Shown: piece by piece, positions 34,901-46,692 of the stretch
Layout: every line of letters begins with the position of its first letter
How positions within the stretch are numbered: the first letter of the stretch is position 1
NCBI GenBank assembly: GCA_045837725.1
Contig: JBEWZL010000151.1
Location: forward strand, 1-64,000
Direction: 5' to 3'
DNA length: 64,000 nucleotides
DNA from: Vermamoeba vermiformis
Lineage: Eukaryota; Tubulinea; Echinamoebida
Made by a program: the position numbers and the translations under genes
Notes under the pieces: generated by a model
Databases searched by the model: none
The model's input: only the letters and a program-made list of their open reading frames with translations
Told to the model about the DNA's origin: nothing

Positions 34901-36612
34901 ATGGCTGAAGAGGAGGAGAGTAAGTACCGGTTGAAGGATCTAACCCGTCCTTTTGCCTTTGCGGCATTTAAAGTTTACTAAACGCATAAATTTTGGATAT
35001 TCGATTGATTTTGTGTATCATTATAAATTCGCAAAGCCATTCAATCTCTATGGTGGCAACCACAAGTTTTTGACTAGATCGAATAATGTTTAAAAATCTA
35101 GGGACCTTCGCAGGAATTTAGTTACGCATAAAATTCATTATATTAAGTATATACAGTATGCTAATAATAATTGCACGCATAGAGAAGGTCAAGCAACAAT
35201 GGTGGACAGTGGACGAGCTGGAAATTCTTCTGGCTTACGTACAGACGCTAGAGCCCGAAGAAAAGGTTAACTATGTACAGGTAAATTATTTTTATGAGTT
35301 CTGTGATGCCCCTGATTCCCTTCAGAATTATTTATTCTTCGATCCTTCGTACAATTTCGCTGGTTTCTAACTTAATTACTGTTATTACAATCAAATACTT
35401 GGGATCAAAATTAATTAATATAACTTTGACGTTAGTCCAGTATTCTTGTTTCCGGATCTTAGCCACGAAATTGAAATTTTAATTCTTTTATTGGATTATA
35501 CTCCCAGACCTTAATTAATCGTGCCTTTAATAGCTGCATCGAGTTATATACATTATTTAATAATACTAATATCCACTTCTAGGTTGTCGAGTTGCTTGCT
35601 GCGGAAGGTTACGAGCGGACTGAGAAGCAAGTCCAAAAGAAATTTGAACGTTTGCGATATGAAAGCAAGGCTCAGAATAAGGATGTAGAGACTCGCCTGC
35701 AAGACATAATTAAAGGAATGAAGTACGAAGACGATGGTAAGTAGCTATTGAAATTTCAGCTCGATGACTCATGACCACCAGATGAGGAGCCCGCAGAAAA
35801 TCAAGCAAAGTCACCAAAGGGATCAACTCCAAAGCTTAAGGCCAAGCCTGGGGCGAAAAAACATGTTTGGACCTTGAACGAACTCCAGGTGTTGCTCGAA
35901 TGTTTGCTCGCTGGTCAAGACAAGGTCAGTTGTAGGGTAACCAGGACTCGTGGGTGCATATTAACAATATATATAGACAGCAGATGTGCACGAAAGACTT
36001 CCGTACAAAGAAAGGGAAAAGGTTTCGCAGAAGCTCACAAACGTCAAGCAAGCAGCCCAAACGCAAGGAATTACGGTAGTTGAACTGGTGAAAAGGCAAA
36101 TTTACCGATTGAAGGGCGTAGCGGCTGAAGAGAAGTCAGACCAAGACTCGTCGCAAGAAAGTACTCCTGCGAAGGTAGGCACGAAACGAAAGGCTGAGAA
36201 CGACATTGAGGAGCGAAGCGCCAAGAAGCAACGAGTGATTGAGAGCCCGAGACTAAACGGTCCTAAGATGAACCACGATACTTCATCCGATATTGATGAA
36301 GTCAAACAGTCGTTAGAACAGCAGTCAAACAACAACCGCGTCAACTTTGGCAACTTGCGCACCTACATCCGCGACAAGTTTGAAGAGTCTAGAACGCAGT
36401 ACGAAGAACTGAAAAAACAAATGACTAATATGGAAGAGAAGATGGATCTCATACTTAAAGAATTAAGAGCTTCGCGTGCAAGCAACGGCTTCACTCATTC
36501 GAAGAATCAGATCCCATCGAACGGCAGTAACAAGGATTACAATTCGAACAGAAGTCTAAGCACCGAACATTCAAGTCCTACAAAGCAACCTAGCTACTTT
36601 AATTTTTTGTAA
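34901..36612 (+). CDS. nuclear protein with two SANT/Myb-like domains
   Basis: Five exons in phase: 34901-34919, 35183-35280, 35583-35736, 35782-35924 and 35977-36612. 349 residues. The tiny first exon gives MAEEEE. Two related SANT/Myb-like units follow: QQWWTVDELEILLAYVQTLE ... TEKQVQKKFERLRYE, then KKHVWTLNELQVLLECLL ... YRLKGVA. Next come basic nuclear-import-type motifs (TKRKAEND, SAKKQRV), a coiled coil (YEELKKQMTNMEEKMDLIL) and a polar tail. It probably binds DNA or histones and oligomerises through the coiled coil. It lies tail-to-tail, 150 bp away, with the PADR1 gene. The second unit is more divergent than the first. Confidence 0.8.
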
Positions 36613-36761
36613 ATATGTGCTGTTGCCGGATGGACCAGCCAGATCTGCTTTTGGGCTCGAGTAATCGCAAGATACTGCCTTTGTTAATAATTTCAGTTGT
36701 TTATAGCGTAGTAAATTAATATCACGCGCTTCGTCTATACACTACTCATCACTATCCTAAT

Positions 36762-37568
36762 TTACAAAATGCATCCGTCCTCAGGTTTCCACGCAGGACG
36801 GTCGACTTTCTTTGCTTCAAAACTGCAAGAAACAAATTCATCATCATCGAAGCTGCCGGGGCAGAAGTAAAGACCCTTTGCTGAGCGCTTCAAACGACCG
36901 CCAAAGCCTAAAAAAATGAGTGAGATCGCGTGCGAGGACGGAACCAAATTTCTGTCAAATAGGAGCCTTTACGATACTTACACTTCGGGCATCTTGGCAA
37001 ACAACCATTTTGTACACAATCAGCAATAGCGTACATAAGCTCTTTCTTCGTCTTGGTTTTCACTTGATCGTTCAAACTGAAGAACATGTTTTGGTGACTT
37101 TGCCGCTTATCGTGTGATTTACGTACCCTAATTTTTTCTTCATTTGGTCAGTGGATAAGGACTGAAGGTAATCGCGCTGAGCTTCGGGCAGAGAATCGAA
37201 TGTTTTCTAGGAATTTGTGTCAAATCCGGTATTCCGTCAGAAAAATTGCTAAAAATATTTTACCTTAGGAACCTCGTACTCCTTCTTTTTAGCTTGGAAT
37301 TTTCCAAAATTTCGCTTTTTTTTGGGTCGTTCGGAGACAGACGATTCTTCAGATGCTGACACATCGTCTTCTTCTGACACAGAGGCGCTGCTAGATTCGT
37401 CCCTTTCATCACCTTCTGCGTACGAATCATCGCTGTCTTCGTCTCTCTTTCTTTTTCTTCCTGTCAATTTGGATTCAGGAGACTTAACGGTGTCTGCAAG
37501 AAAAGTTAGTAAGTAATGCAGACCTATGTAACAAAATAATACTCACTTTTGACAGTTCCTCGAGGCAT
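36762..37568 (-). CDS. stand-alone PADR1 zinc-ribbon protein
   Basis: Five exons in phase: 37568-37547, 37493-37264, 37206-37127, 37076-36982 and 36907-36762. About 190 residues. The first half is disordered and charged: a basic KRKRDED stretch, a Ser/Glu/Asp-rich region of about 35 residues and RPKKKRNFGKF. The second half matches the PADR1/zinc-3 region of PARP1: helices (DYLQSLSTDQMKKKLG; LMYAIADCVQNGCLPRC) and a C4 zinc ribbon (CPKC, then YFCPG, then SCSF). No BRCT, WGR or catalytic domain follows, so this is a PADR1 module on its own. Likely nuclear. Function beyond zinc-dependent DNA or protein contact is unknown. Confidence 0.8.
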
Positions 37569-37687
37569 TTGTGGTTACGCAGCAAGGGCAGTTGATAATA
37601 AAACAGATTGTTTTTTGACCTGACGGAAATTGAAACGCGGACCCTGGTGGATCCAATCATTTATTTACAAACTAATGCATAATAGAG

Positions 37688-39209
37688 CTACCACCCGAGC
37701 TCAGCAGCGCTCTTCATGCTCACGTTAATTTTTTCTATTTTTTCCAAAGCCTCAGCGGAGAAATTCGTCGCTGACACATCCAGCTGCTTCAAATTAGGCA
37801 ATTTCTCAGTTATATCCGCAAGGATTACGTCTGTTAAGAGTGGCAATCCAGCTAAACTTAGTCGCTCCAATTGTGTGCAACAAGAAATCGCGGTTCGTAC
37901 ATCCGCGTCCGTCAAGTGGCGACAACCTGAAATAACACTAAGATCAGCCTAAGTCACAAAATAATTATTCCTCGTCATATGGATTGCTGAAATAGCACTT
38001 AAGTGCCTTCAAAAGGTAAAACATGTTACGGGATGCTGTTCTATAAATTACCTGATAATTTTAGAGTCTTTAACTGGCTCAAATTCGTAAAATTGATTTC
38101 ATGCACGCTAATAAGATTGTTTAAATCTAATAGCTCGAGATTAGGACACTTCTCGTTGATCTCTCGAACCAAGTCTGACGAAATAGTAGCCAAGGTATCG
38201 ACGTTCAAGGACTTCAAATTAGCCCCGATCTTGTTGATAATAATTGCGATCATATTTGCTAAGGAAATTTAGGTAAGTACATCCGTTGTCAATTTCGTAC
38301 GAATCGTTCTGCGACTTACCAGGAGTTGCAGTCCATCCTAAATCGACGCTTTCAATAAGAGGACATCGTTGTAAGAAAATATGAATTACTTCTGATGGCA
38401 ATGCGGCGATCCAACCAAGATCAAGCACCTAGAATTCCAATTAGATCTGCTACTATTAGCTAATCTTCTATACGTACTTTAATATTAGGGCAATGTCGTG
38501 CGAATAGGCGGCACTTCTCTTTAAACAATTCCACCTCTTTTTCATCGCTCGAGTCGAAGGTCGATCCGCGTAACGAAAGTACGTGCCAGTTCTTGCAATT
38601 AATATCGCTTAATAAGGCCGATAACTCCTCTAAGCTCAATCTACTAAGCAAGTCTCCGAATTTGAAGGCAATTCCTTGAAGGTTAGGACAATGTTGCGCG
38701 ACGTAGCGAAGTCCTTTAATCGTGATCGAGTTGTTGGTTTTTGTCGTCAGGCCCAGGTACCGTAAATTCGGTAAATAATCAGCTATTTTCATGAGTCCTA
38801 TAATTTTGAGATTAGCAAACATTAAGGATAATTTAAAACTGAATTTATTTTTACCTTCATCCGAAACCTCGTACGCCTTGATGTCCAAATATTCTAACGG
38901 AGCGTCTCGTAATAAATCTATATATATATCGTTCGGTAGCTTAACTTGCAATAAATATTGGAACAGATCTGCGCGAGATTGAGGAGATAGAATTTGAACC
39001 ATCTTCTTGATCTCGTACATTTCCAGCACGCCTGTGATTTTTGCTAAGCATATATTGTATAATGAACTCTCCGCATATGGGCCGAATATTGGTCTTCGTT
39101 TTTTCGCATTGTAGCGAGTTCCAAACGCAGAAGTGGAGTGCCTGTTCGCGGTGGCTAATCTGTTGGTTGTTTTTTGTTTAATTTCTTTTAAAAATGCTGC
39201 GTTATTCAT
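37688..39209 (-). CDS. leucine-rich-repeat protein (cysteine-containing type)
   Basis: Five exons in phase: 39209-38855, 38797-38478, 38428-38320, 38258-38052 and 37926-37688. 409 residues. LRRs of the cysteine-containing type found in F-box/LRR proteins fill most of the chain: HCPNLQGIAFKF, RCPLIESVDLGW, KCPNLELLDLNN, CCTQLERLSLAGLPLLTD and KLPNLKQLDVSATN. No F-box is visible in the N-terminal 120 residues, which are basic at first (AKKRRPIFGP). The first intron (57 bp) is open in frame, so retention would add 19 residues. It lies head-to-head with the nucleoplasmin-FKBP gene across only about 260 bp, so the two may share a promoter. Confidence 0.8.
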
Positions 39210-39467
39210 TTGTGGTATTTTGGTGGTCTGTGTTAATTATTAGTGGGCGGCAATTTTTTATTTGACCAGAACGAGCTCGCGGCCGAGATTTGGATCATTT
39301 CTACGAAATTCAAATAATATTGTTAACTCTCTGGCGGCTGATAATAGGACTACTGTATCATTGCACATAAATAGCACGATTTGATAATTGTTTACTTGTG
39401 TGGCGTCGTGTAACGGTAACTAATAAATAATCTTTTATCTTTTTATCGTCTGATTGTCAACAACACA

Positions 39468-41252
39468 ATGTCGTGGAGCATCGAATTAGAGCCCAAAAAA
39501 CTGTACTCACAGACTCCTGGCACACCAGTAATGGTTACTAACGTAAGTATCGATTTGAACTATTTTCAGATCGTGATCGATCAAGATATTTTTAACCATT
39601 AATTTATAACCTGTATTTCACCGATTAAATATAGCACCTTATCATTTTGAACCTCTATTTTAACCATTAAATTATTTTTAAAATTATCTGTGCGATTTTA
39701 CGATCTCGATCGAGAAATTAATTAACGTTCCACTTTTAGATTGCGTTGGTTAACCCTGTTGGTGCCAAACAACATATTATTAAGATCATTGTTGACGGCC
39801 AATCCTTCAATGTCTGCATTTTGAACGAGAGAACTCCTGCAATGAGGTACGCCCATTTTTTTTCACGTGCGATACGTCATTAACTTAGTTAATATCAAAA
39901 TCATCATTGTTGATTGTATTAATAATATTTATTTATTTATTATCAGTGTTAAAGTCCTTTTGGAGGCAGACAAAGAAGTCACTTTCTTTCATGAAGGCAC
40001 GAGCAAAGTCCACATTCTTGGCACGAAGCAACAGTATTTGTGCTTTGCAGGCAGTGACAGTGAAGTAGAATCAGTCGATTTATCGTCCAATGATGAAGAC
40101 CTTGAAGGCCTGGATCGAGATCTCTATTATATGGGCGGCTCTGACGAAGAAGATGAGGAAGAAAGTGATGACGAGGAAAATAACCTTAACGACGATGAAA
40201 TCAATGCCATTATTAAGGGCGAGTTGAAGAAGCGTAAGAGAGTCATGGAGAAGAGTAAAATCGTTCCTGGTCAACAAGATGCAGATTTGGATTCAGATTC
40301 TGAGCCACCAGCCAAGAAACAAAAGACAAATAATACCAACGGCAATAATACCGCTAATAAGACAGTCGCACAGGCCCCTCAAACACCTACGAACAAAAAT
40401 AACGACAAAAAAGCTACTCAACAAAACACTCCAAAAACGGCCGAGAAAAATCAACAAAAGAACGGTGCTGAAAATAAGAGCAATACTAACACACCAAAAT
40501 CGGCAAACGAAAAGAAGCCTGCAACACCACAACAGAACCAAAAGAACGTTTCTGCCAATAATACACCGAAAACTAACGAAAAGAAAAAAAATCCCGAGCA
40601 ATCACCAGCAGCTAAAAATAGCAACGGAGACAATAAGACGCCGTCTAAACAAGCTGTTACTGAGTCACCTAAACCATCTGCTAAGCCATCGGAGATTATT
40701 CCGGAGTTGGCCAAGATCTCGCGGCCCGTGATCTCGAAGAAGAGAAAAAATGACTTTTTGATCGATGAATTGAAAGTTGGCGACGGAAAACCACCCAAAT
40801 TAGGTCAAATTGTGCGTAGAGACAAGTAACTCTTCCTTACAATAGCTTTAAAAAGAAATTAAATGACAGTTCAAGCGCTCAAAATTTCTACGGATCCATA
40901 GTCATACCTGATCAATGATTTTATGTATTTTTACTATGATCATATTGTACATTATTAGCTAACTTAATTTTGTTTTCAGGTTAAACTCGATTACGTGGTC
41001 TCAACAGTGAACGGCGACGTTGTTCTCGGAAAACAAAACGAAGAAGTGCGCTTAGGCTTCATGAATACATTCAGAGCTCTAGAAATGGGCGCTGAAGGCA
41101 TGTTCGAGGGCGGCATTAGACGCATCTACGTTCCGAAACGTGAGGGTGACGACATCCGCTCGAAATGTGGCGCGAATTCAGTTGACGAGACTTTGAAGGG
41201 ACTTATTGACGATCAAGTAGCCTTTATTATCGACGTTAAGTTAAAAAAGTAA
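39468..41252 (+). CDS. nucleoplasmin-like FKBP (FPR3/FKBP39 type)
   Basis: Four exons in phase: 39468-39542, 39740-39846, 39947-40811 and 40980-41252. 439 residues. The N-terminal 105 residues are a nucleoplasmin-like fold (MSWSIELEPKKLYSQ; VKVLLEADKEVTFF). Acidic tracts (SDEEDEEESDDEE) and a long Lys/Asn/Gln/Pro-rich region follow. The FKBP domain starts GDGKPPKLGQIVKLDYVV. It lacks residues usual for prolyl-isomerase activity: no FDS after the first strand, no GW in the centre, and no AYG near the end. It may act only as a histone chaperone or scaffold. The donor at 40812 (GTGCGT) is chosen because it alone keeps the FKBP domain in phase; the frame ends 5 codons further on if unspliced. Confidence 0.88.
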
Positions 41253-41492
41253 GCGATGCGTAATAATAAAAACTAATTAAATTCTTGGCCTTTGAACTTT
41301 CTCGACGCGTCGAGGAATTGAGAGTACATTCTGACTAGTCTATTTCGTTAAATAAGGGAACAATAGATCGGCAAAATTCAAACAGAGGTTGTTCTACCTA
41401 GGTCACGTGCGTTTGTACTGATCTAAAAGAGAAATTTTGCCTCGTTCGTATAAATAATAACGATTATTTTTTAGCATTGAGCGCAACTAAAG

Positions 41493-43183
41493 ATGGATAG
41501 CAAGCCCTCACCAAACTTCGATCCTTGGATCACTTTGAACGTTGGCGGAGAAATCTTTCGCACGAGAAAGTCGACTTTGACCAGTAAGTCTTTATTATCG
41601 ATTAATCGTTTAGATCCAATTTATTTTAATTTTAATTAATTTTGCACCAATTATTATTTTATCGACGATCAAATAATACGAGCATTTCGAATTTCTAAGC
41701 CAATTTTTTTTTTGAATTTAATTTTGTGATAAAGACTGTAAATTTCGACTTCGATCTGTATTGAGACTTGATATAGGCTCTATCACTCCTAATATGTTTA
41801 CTGGAATGTTCGGTGGTCAATTTATGGCGGAACCTGACTCCAACGGCCAGTACAGCTTCGATCGAGATCCAAAACACTTCAGAAAGATCTTGAACTTCTT
41901 TAGAACCGGACAAATAGTCATGCCTAATGAAAACGATCGCGAGAAGGCTTTGGAAATGCTCTTGGAAGCTCAATACTTCTCCGTTGAACCGATGGTCCAA
42001 AAGGTACGAATCCAGAATTCCGTTACAAATACCAATTTTTTTACCAAAGCAGTTCAATATTCAAATAATAGTCAAGATATATTTTTAGCTCATCAAGCAA
42101 TTTTATTTTTAGTCTTGGTTGGATGTAGCAGATTCGAAATTTATTTTCTATTTTTAGCTTACTGAATTTTTGGGCGTGGCACTTCCCACGGGAGATCGCT
42201 ACTTGAGATTGTTCGGTACCGGCGGAATTCCGTTCCCCGATTTGGAATGGCGCGGAGGACCAGTGACGGTGGAGTACTGGCACAGATGCACCAAGGACTT
42301 TGTTCAAGCCACGCTGTTCATGTTCAACGAGTTTATTCACGATGAGGGCACTGATGCGGCCTATCATCAACATCGATTTTTGAATCACACGCCGTGGCCT
42401 GATGCTAACACGTACTTTGATTACGGTACGTAAAACTCAATGTCGGTGATATTGGTTTAAATTATTTAACTTTATGAATATACAATAATTGCTTTAATAA
42501 CATCAGGAAATAGTATAATATGCTTTTTATATATTGAGTACTTTAAGGCAAAGTGTAATTAGTCATCCGCGGCAAAATTTTTCACAGCCGAAACTTCTAT
42601 GCTTTTTTAACTCGTGACAAATTATTATTTTAATGTAATTAAAAAAATAATTGAATTTTATTGGCAAATTATTGCAATACAACTGTACTAAATTTTTCGA
42701 TCGGCGGCCTTAGATCTGACGGATCTCACGTTTGCTGACAGGATATTTTGTTTACTAGGTGGTGTTAATACCGACTGGTCTAATGACGGTCGTATTCATT
42801 TGCAAAAAGAGCCCAGTTTTTACAAGAAATGGATCCACGTTGCATTTGTGAGTGAGGGATCTACAGGCTCAAAAGCTCGTATTTACTTCAACGGACATTG
42901 CGCTATTGAACAAGATCGATCGGATGAGTCCTCGCCCTGCAAGAATTTTGTCTTGGGTGGCACGCATTTGGGAGATCTGGCTCATTTCCGCATCTGGAAG
43001 AGAGCGAGATCGCAAGACGAGATCCAAGAGTCTATGAAATCAAAACTGACTGGCAATGAAGATGATCTATATTTCTACTTGCCTTTAGACGATCAAACAC
43101 CTGGTCGTATTACTGACTTGGTCGCTGGCAGATCTGCAACCTTCGATCCTTCTGTCGCAAAATTTGCGTCAGATCTGGAATAA
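41493..43183 (+). CDS. BTB (T1-type)/KCTD-like protein with concanavalin-like domain
   Basis: Four exons in phase: 41493-41583, 41777-42003, 42158-42425 and 42759-43183. 336 residues. The N-terminus is a T1-type BTB domain: WITLNVGGEIFRTRKSTLT, MFTGMFGGQF, SFDRDPKHFRKILNFFRTG and LLEAQYFSVEPMV. The C-terminal 180 residues look like a LamG/concanavalin A-like jelly roll: VTVEYWHRC, WIHVAFVSEG, ARIYFNGHCA and HFRIWKRARSQDEI. BTB domains of this group commonly form oligomers and act as cullin-3 adaptors; the second domain would supply ligand binding. Tandem stops (TAATAATAG) end the gene. Confidence 0.85.
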
Positions 43184-43889
43184 TAATAGTAACGTACTTA
43201 TGTAATTTATATCGCAAGATACAATACAGCATCTCTATTGATACTCTTACAATAACATCCTTCTACTTAAAATTGATGATCAGCTTGAAGTATGATAACT
43301 AATACGTGCTCATAGCATATTCAGGATGTTGTTAATCGTATCACGAAAGATTTCTACCAAATATAGTGGCTTAATTATTTACTGTCTCGATCAAGATGCC
43401 GCATTGCAAAGTCTAAAAATATTATTAAAATTATTATTTAATCGTTAAGAAGTTAATGCATTACACTGTATCTCGTAAGTCGCTACGTCCAATTAGTGCA
43501 AAAACCATCTGCCGCTATGACGAGATCCGTACGGATCTTGGATTGATCGAACTTTTTGTGTACGTTTGGTACAAATAAGTTTAAATTGTAACCGCATTCC
43601 CTACGGAATCAGCTCCTAACAGAACATCGAATAGCTTAGCTGTCCGGTCCATCTATTTTTATCTGACCAATAGGATCGCTCGAAAAGCCGAAATTCGCCG
43701 AAATAAGTCGCCGTGTTGGGAAACAAGAATTCTCGTTTCCTATTGGTCCAGTATATATCTTCCGCGTAAGCTAAATATCTTTAACGTGGACAATTGTCCC
43801 ACAAGAAAAATTTTGTACCCGATCAATAAAACGGCTAACTTTCGCTGAGCCTGGTTCTTCCACTTTACATCGAACACACCAACACCAAT
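43184..43889. other. 700-bp intergenic gap
   Basis: 3' UTR of the BTB gene and upstream region of the next gene. A GATCCGTACGGATC palindrome lies near 43523. Nothing else stands out. Confidence 0.5.
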
Positions 43890-44450
43890 ATGTCTGATTT
43901 ACCATTGACTCTCCGCAAGAACTTGAAGGATCACGAACCCAAGCGTGACGCTCACTTGAAGAACATCGAGGCTACCACTGGTAAGTATCATCCATTCATC
44001 TGACCGCTCTAACAAAGCAACGAAAAGGCATTGTGTTCACCATCGAAGTTGCCAACATCAAGGAGGTCAACGATAGCCCCGTCCTTGAGAAGGGTCGTCA
44101 AAACTCCCTCGGAGATCTGCTCTACAACGCTCTTCCTAATGCCGTCAACGAGCTCTTCAAGAACACTATCAAGGGCGATTCCATGGTGAAGGAAGGTTTG
44201 CAAGAGAAGATGACCGCCAAGAAACTCATCTTCAAGGGAGTTTTTGAGGACATCGCCCCCGTTAAGGGCTCAGCCACCAAATTCCACAAGTATGACGGCC
44301 GTCTATGTAGTGATTCTCGAACTTTTCTCTAATTTTTTTCTGGGTAGGATTGCTATTGAAGACGGAGCCTTAGTTTTCTACTTCAACGTTAAAGCCCCCG
44401 GCGCGAACATGGCTGATGCGACTCAATTCAAGTTGATCGATATGCTTTAA
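43890..44450 (+). CDS. small protein of unknown family
   Basis: I do not recognise it. Exon 1 (43890-43980) gives MSDLPLTLRKNLKDHEPKRD. Splicing to 44028 gives GIVFTIEVANIKEVNDSPVL in phase. The middle (DLLYNALPNAVNELFKNTIK; KKLIFKGVFEDIAPVKGSA) alternates strands and helices. The end is GALVFYFNVKAPGANMADA to TAA at 44450. The last intron is unclear: a donor near 44306 (CTAT/GTAGTG) with an acceptor at GAAG near 44360 keeps phase, while the more natural-looking acceptor GGTAG at 44347 does not. Codon choice is markedly G/C-ending compared with its neighbours, as in highly expressed genes. About 150 residues, with no signal peptide or membrane helix. Confidence 0.55.
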
Positions 44451-44786
44451 TCTGATCATGGACAACCCATCCTACGACAGTAGTAATTTTAAATCCTTTT
44501 AAAGAAGTCTGCTTATGATCAATAAAGTCAAATTTGTTACAAATCGCGTAAATGAATTAGCGTTTGTTAATCAACTCGCGAGAAAATTTTCTGTCTACTA
44601 GTAATCCGATTATCGCGAAATCAACCACAACTACACATACGTAGAGAATATAATACCTACGTATTTGTGAATACTTCTGCCAGTCGGCAGCTTTTCATTT
44701 CGGATTAAGGTATTTCGAGCACTCTATAAATAAGTATTACAGTAAATATTACAAAAATTATATTAATACATTATAAAAATATCCAG
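44451..44786. other. short intergenic gap
   Basis: 336 bp of 3' UTR and presumed promoter before the second F-box/LRR gene. Nothing else is seen. Confidence 0.5.
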
Positions 44787-46397
44787 ATGTCTTTGAATGA
44801 TTTTCCAGAGGAGCTGATCGAGTTAACCCTGTCGTTCATAAAATCGCATAAAAAAAGACGAATAGCACGGGCAGTATGCAAAAAATGGCTGCAATATTCT
44901 GGCATAGTGTATTTTGATATTGATATGCCATTACGACACGAAATTCAATCGATCAGAGAAACTTTTAGCAGATGCGCTCAATTATTCAGCTTAAAAATTC
45001 GCAAAGCGGACAAATTTAAATACGAAGATTATAATGAGCTATTTTACAACTTAACGCATATGATTTCTCTGGAAATCTCGCTCCTTCAAAAACCTTGGAT
45101 CGCCGCGAATGAATCTGGCATGATTAAGCTCGACCAACTCACCAACCTACAGCGCCTAGTAGTACCAGATATTAATGTCAGCATTGGATCAGTAATATTA
45201 CCATATTTGACGCATTTAGAAGTTTCAAACGTGATATTTACGAATCCAAACAGTTTGCCGAATCTAGAATATTTTTCTCTTAACCACAATGAAGCTGATA
45301 GTACAGTATATCCAACAATACCAAAATTGTCAGAATTTAGATATAAAAGCAATCAAATTGGTGATCATGACTTTGTACAAAATCTTCGAGCCCTGCATCT
45401 ACCGAGGATCAAGCAATTCAAAGACATTCCATTTCAAAACTTAGAAGACCTTCGAGTAGAAGATATCAGTGATATTGAAAGATGCGAAAAGTTGACTAAA
45501 TTGGCGGTTGCTGAATTACGAACTGGAAGTCCGATCCAGTCAGCAACGAATCTGCGAGATTTGACTTTGGGATCCGCCACTCGTTTCCCGGAAAATTCAT
45601 TATCATTCTTGGAGAATATGAAGCAGTTGAATTCTTTTCGATGGCTCACTTACAATCCAGACACTAGCCGCAACGGAGAATTTTTGAACTATCTAAATCC
45701 AGACACTTTGACACGCTTGACTTTTGAAATTTGCGCCAACGAAGTTCATAATAGAATAACGCTATTCACCAACTTACAGCGTTTAAACATTTGCACGGAA
45801 TACGAGCCAGATCTAGAAAGTTTATCAAATTTATCAAAGCTGACGAAACTAGTTGTATCAGCGGATTATTGTCGCGTCAATATGCACTGGGTTACTAGTT
45901 TAACCTCATTACAGCATTTAGAGTTGACTTATACTGACGAAGACGAACAACTGGATCTCAACAATTTGACGAATCTGACCTCGTTACAGATCGACCCAGA
46001 GAATTCTATTCGGCCTTTGCCTAATTTAACCAAATTGCGAAATCTACATATAGAAGCAGCGCAAGGCTATACATTCTTATCAAATCTGACAAAGCTGACT
46101 TCCTTGCATATATCGCACAGTACCATCGCACCGATCGATCAGGTGACCAAATTGCGAAAACTCCGCAAATTAACGTTAAATCTCTCATCGAACGAACAAC
46201 TCGCGGCATTGACAGCTCTGCAAAAGCTCACAGAGCTCTTCGTGTGGAACAGATCTAAAGTTGTTCAACCTGACACTTTGACACTTTTGACACGTTTGCA
46301 GACTGTTGGAATGTCCATGCAAAGTGCACAGCACTGGTCTCCAAAACATTCACCGGACATTGCCCAAAAACTTCCGTATGCTGTTTGGTTTGCTTAG
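44787..46397 (+). CDS. intronless F-box/leucine-rich-repeat protein
   Basis: 536 residues in one exon, starting MSLNDFPEELIELTLSFIK with an F-box (LIELTLSFIK ... CKKWLQYSG, residues of about 4-45). The rest is LRRs with LTxLxxL cores (NLTNLTSLQI, KLTKLVVSAD, LTKLTSLHIS, LTKLRKLRKLTLNL). It resembles the product of 13862-15741 in architecture and repeat style and differs in having no intron after the start codon. Likely an SCF substrate receptor; the substrate is unknown. Confidence 0.83.
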   Translation: MSLNDFPEELIELTLSFIKSHKKRRIARAVCKKWLQYSGIVYFDIDMPLRHEIQSIRETFSRCAQLFSLKIRKADKFKYEDYNELFYNLTHMISLEISLLQKPWIAANESGMIKLDQLTNLQRLVVPDINVSIGSVILPYLTHLEVSNVIFTNPNSLPNLEYFSLNHNEADSTVYPTIPKLSEFRYKSNQIGDHDFVQNLRALHLPRIKQFKDIPFQNLEDLRVEDISDIERCEKLTKLAVAELRTGSPIQSATNLRDLTLGSATRFPENSLSFLENMKQLNSFRWLTYNPDTSRNGEFLNYLNPDTLTRLTFEICANEVHNRITLFTNLQRLNICTEYEPDLESLSNLSKLTKLVVSADYCRVNMHWVTSLTSLQHLELTYTDEDEQLDLNNLTNLTSLQIDPENSIRPLPNLTKLRNLHIEAAQGYTFLSNLTKLTSLHISHSTIAPIDQVTKLRKLRKLTLNLSSNEQLAALTALQKLTELFVWNRSKVVQPDTLTLLTRLQTVGMSMQSAQHWSPKHSPDIAQKLPYAVWFA

Positions 46398-46692
46398 ATC
46401 GCGCCAAAAACTGATGTACGGTACGAATTAAACTCTAGTCATTTATTAATGCTGTACTAACTCTTGGCCAAAGGTACGCGTAAAGATGGGTATTTTTATT
46501 TGGAAATAGTTTCTATTAGCGATGATAATACTTTCAAATGTTGATTTATTGTTGGGCAGATAAATTTTCCAATGAAATATCTAGAACAATCGATGAAACT
46601 CCTTAACTCCGGATGTCACGTGGCCGATTCATTTTCGTGAATAAAAGCAAAAGTTTTGAGACTTTTGTATTCATTTTATAATCACGCCTCTT

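Noticed and set aside
40293-40798. Leu/Phe/Val-rich minus-strand frames that look like membrane proteins.
   Set aside because: They are complements of the Lys/Asn/Gln-rich linker of the nucleoplasmin-FKBP gene; the hydrophobicity is a by-product.
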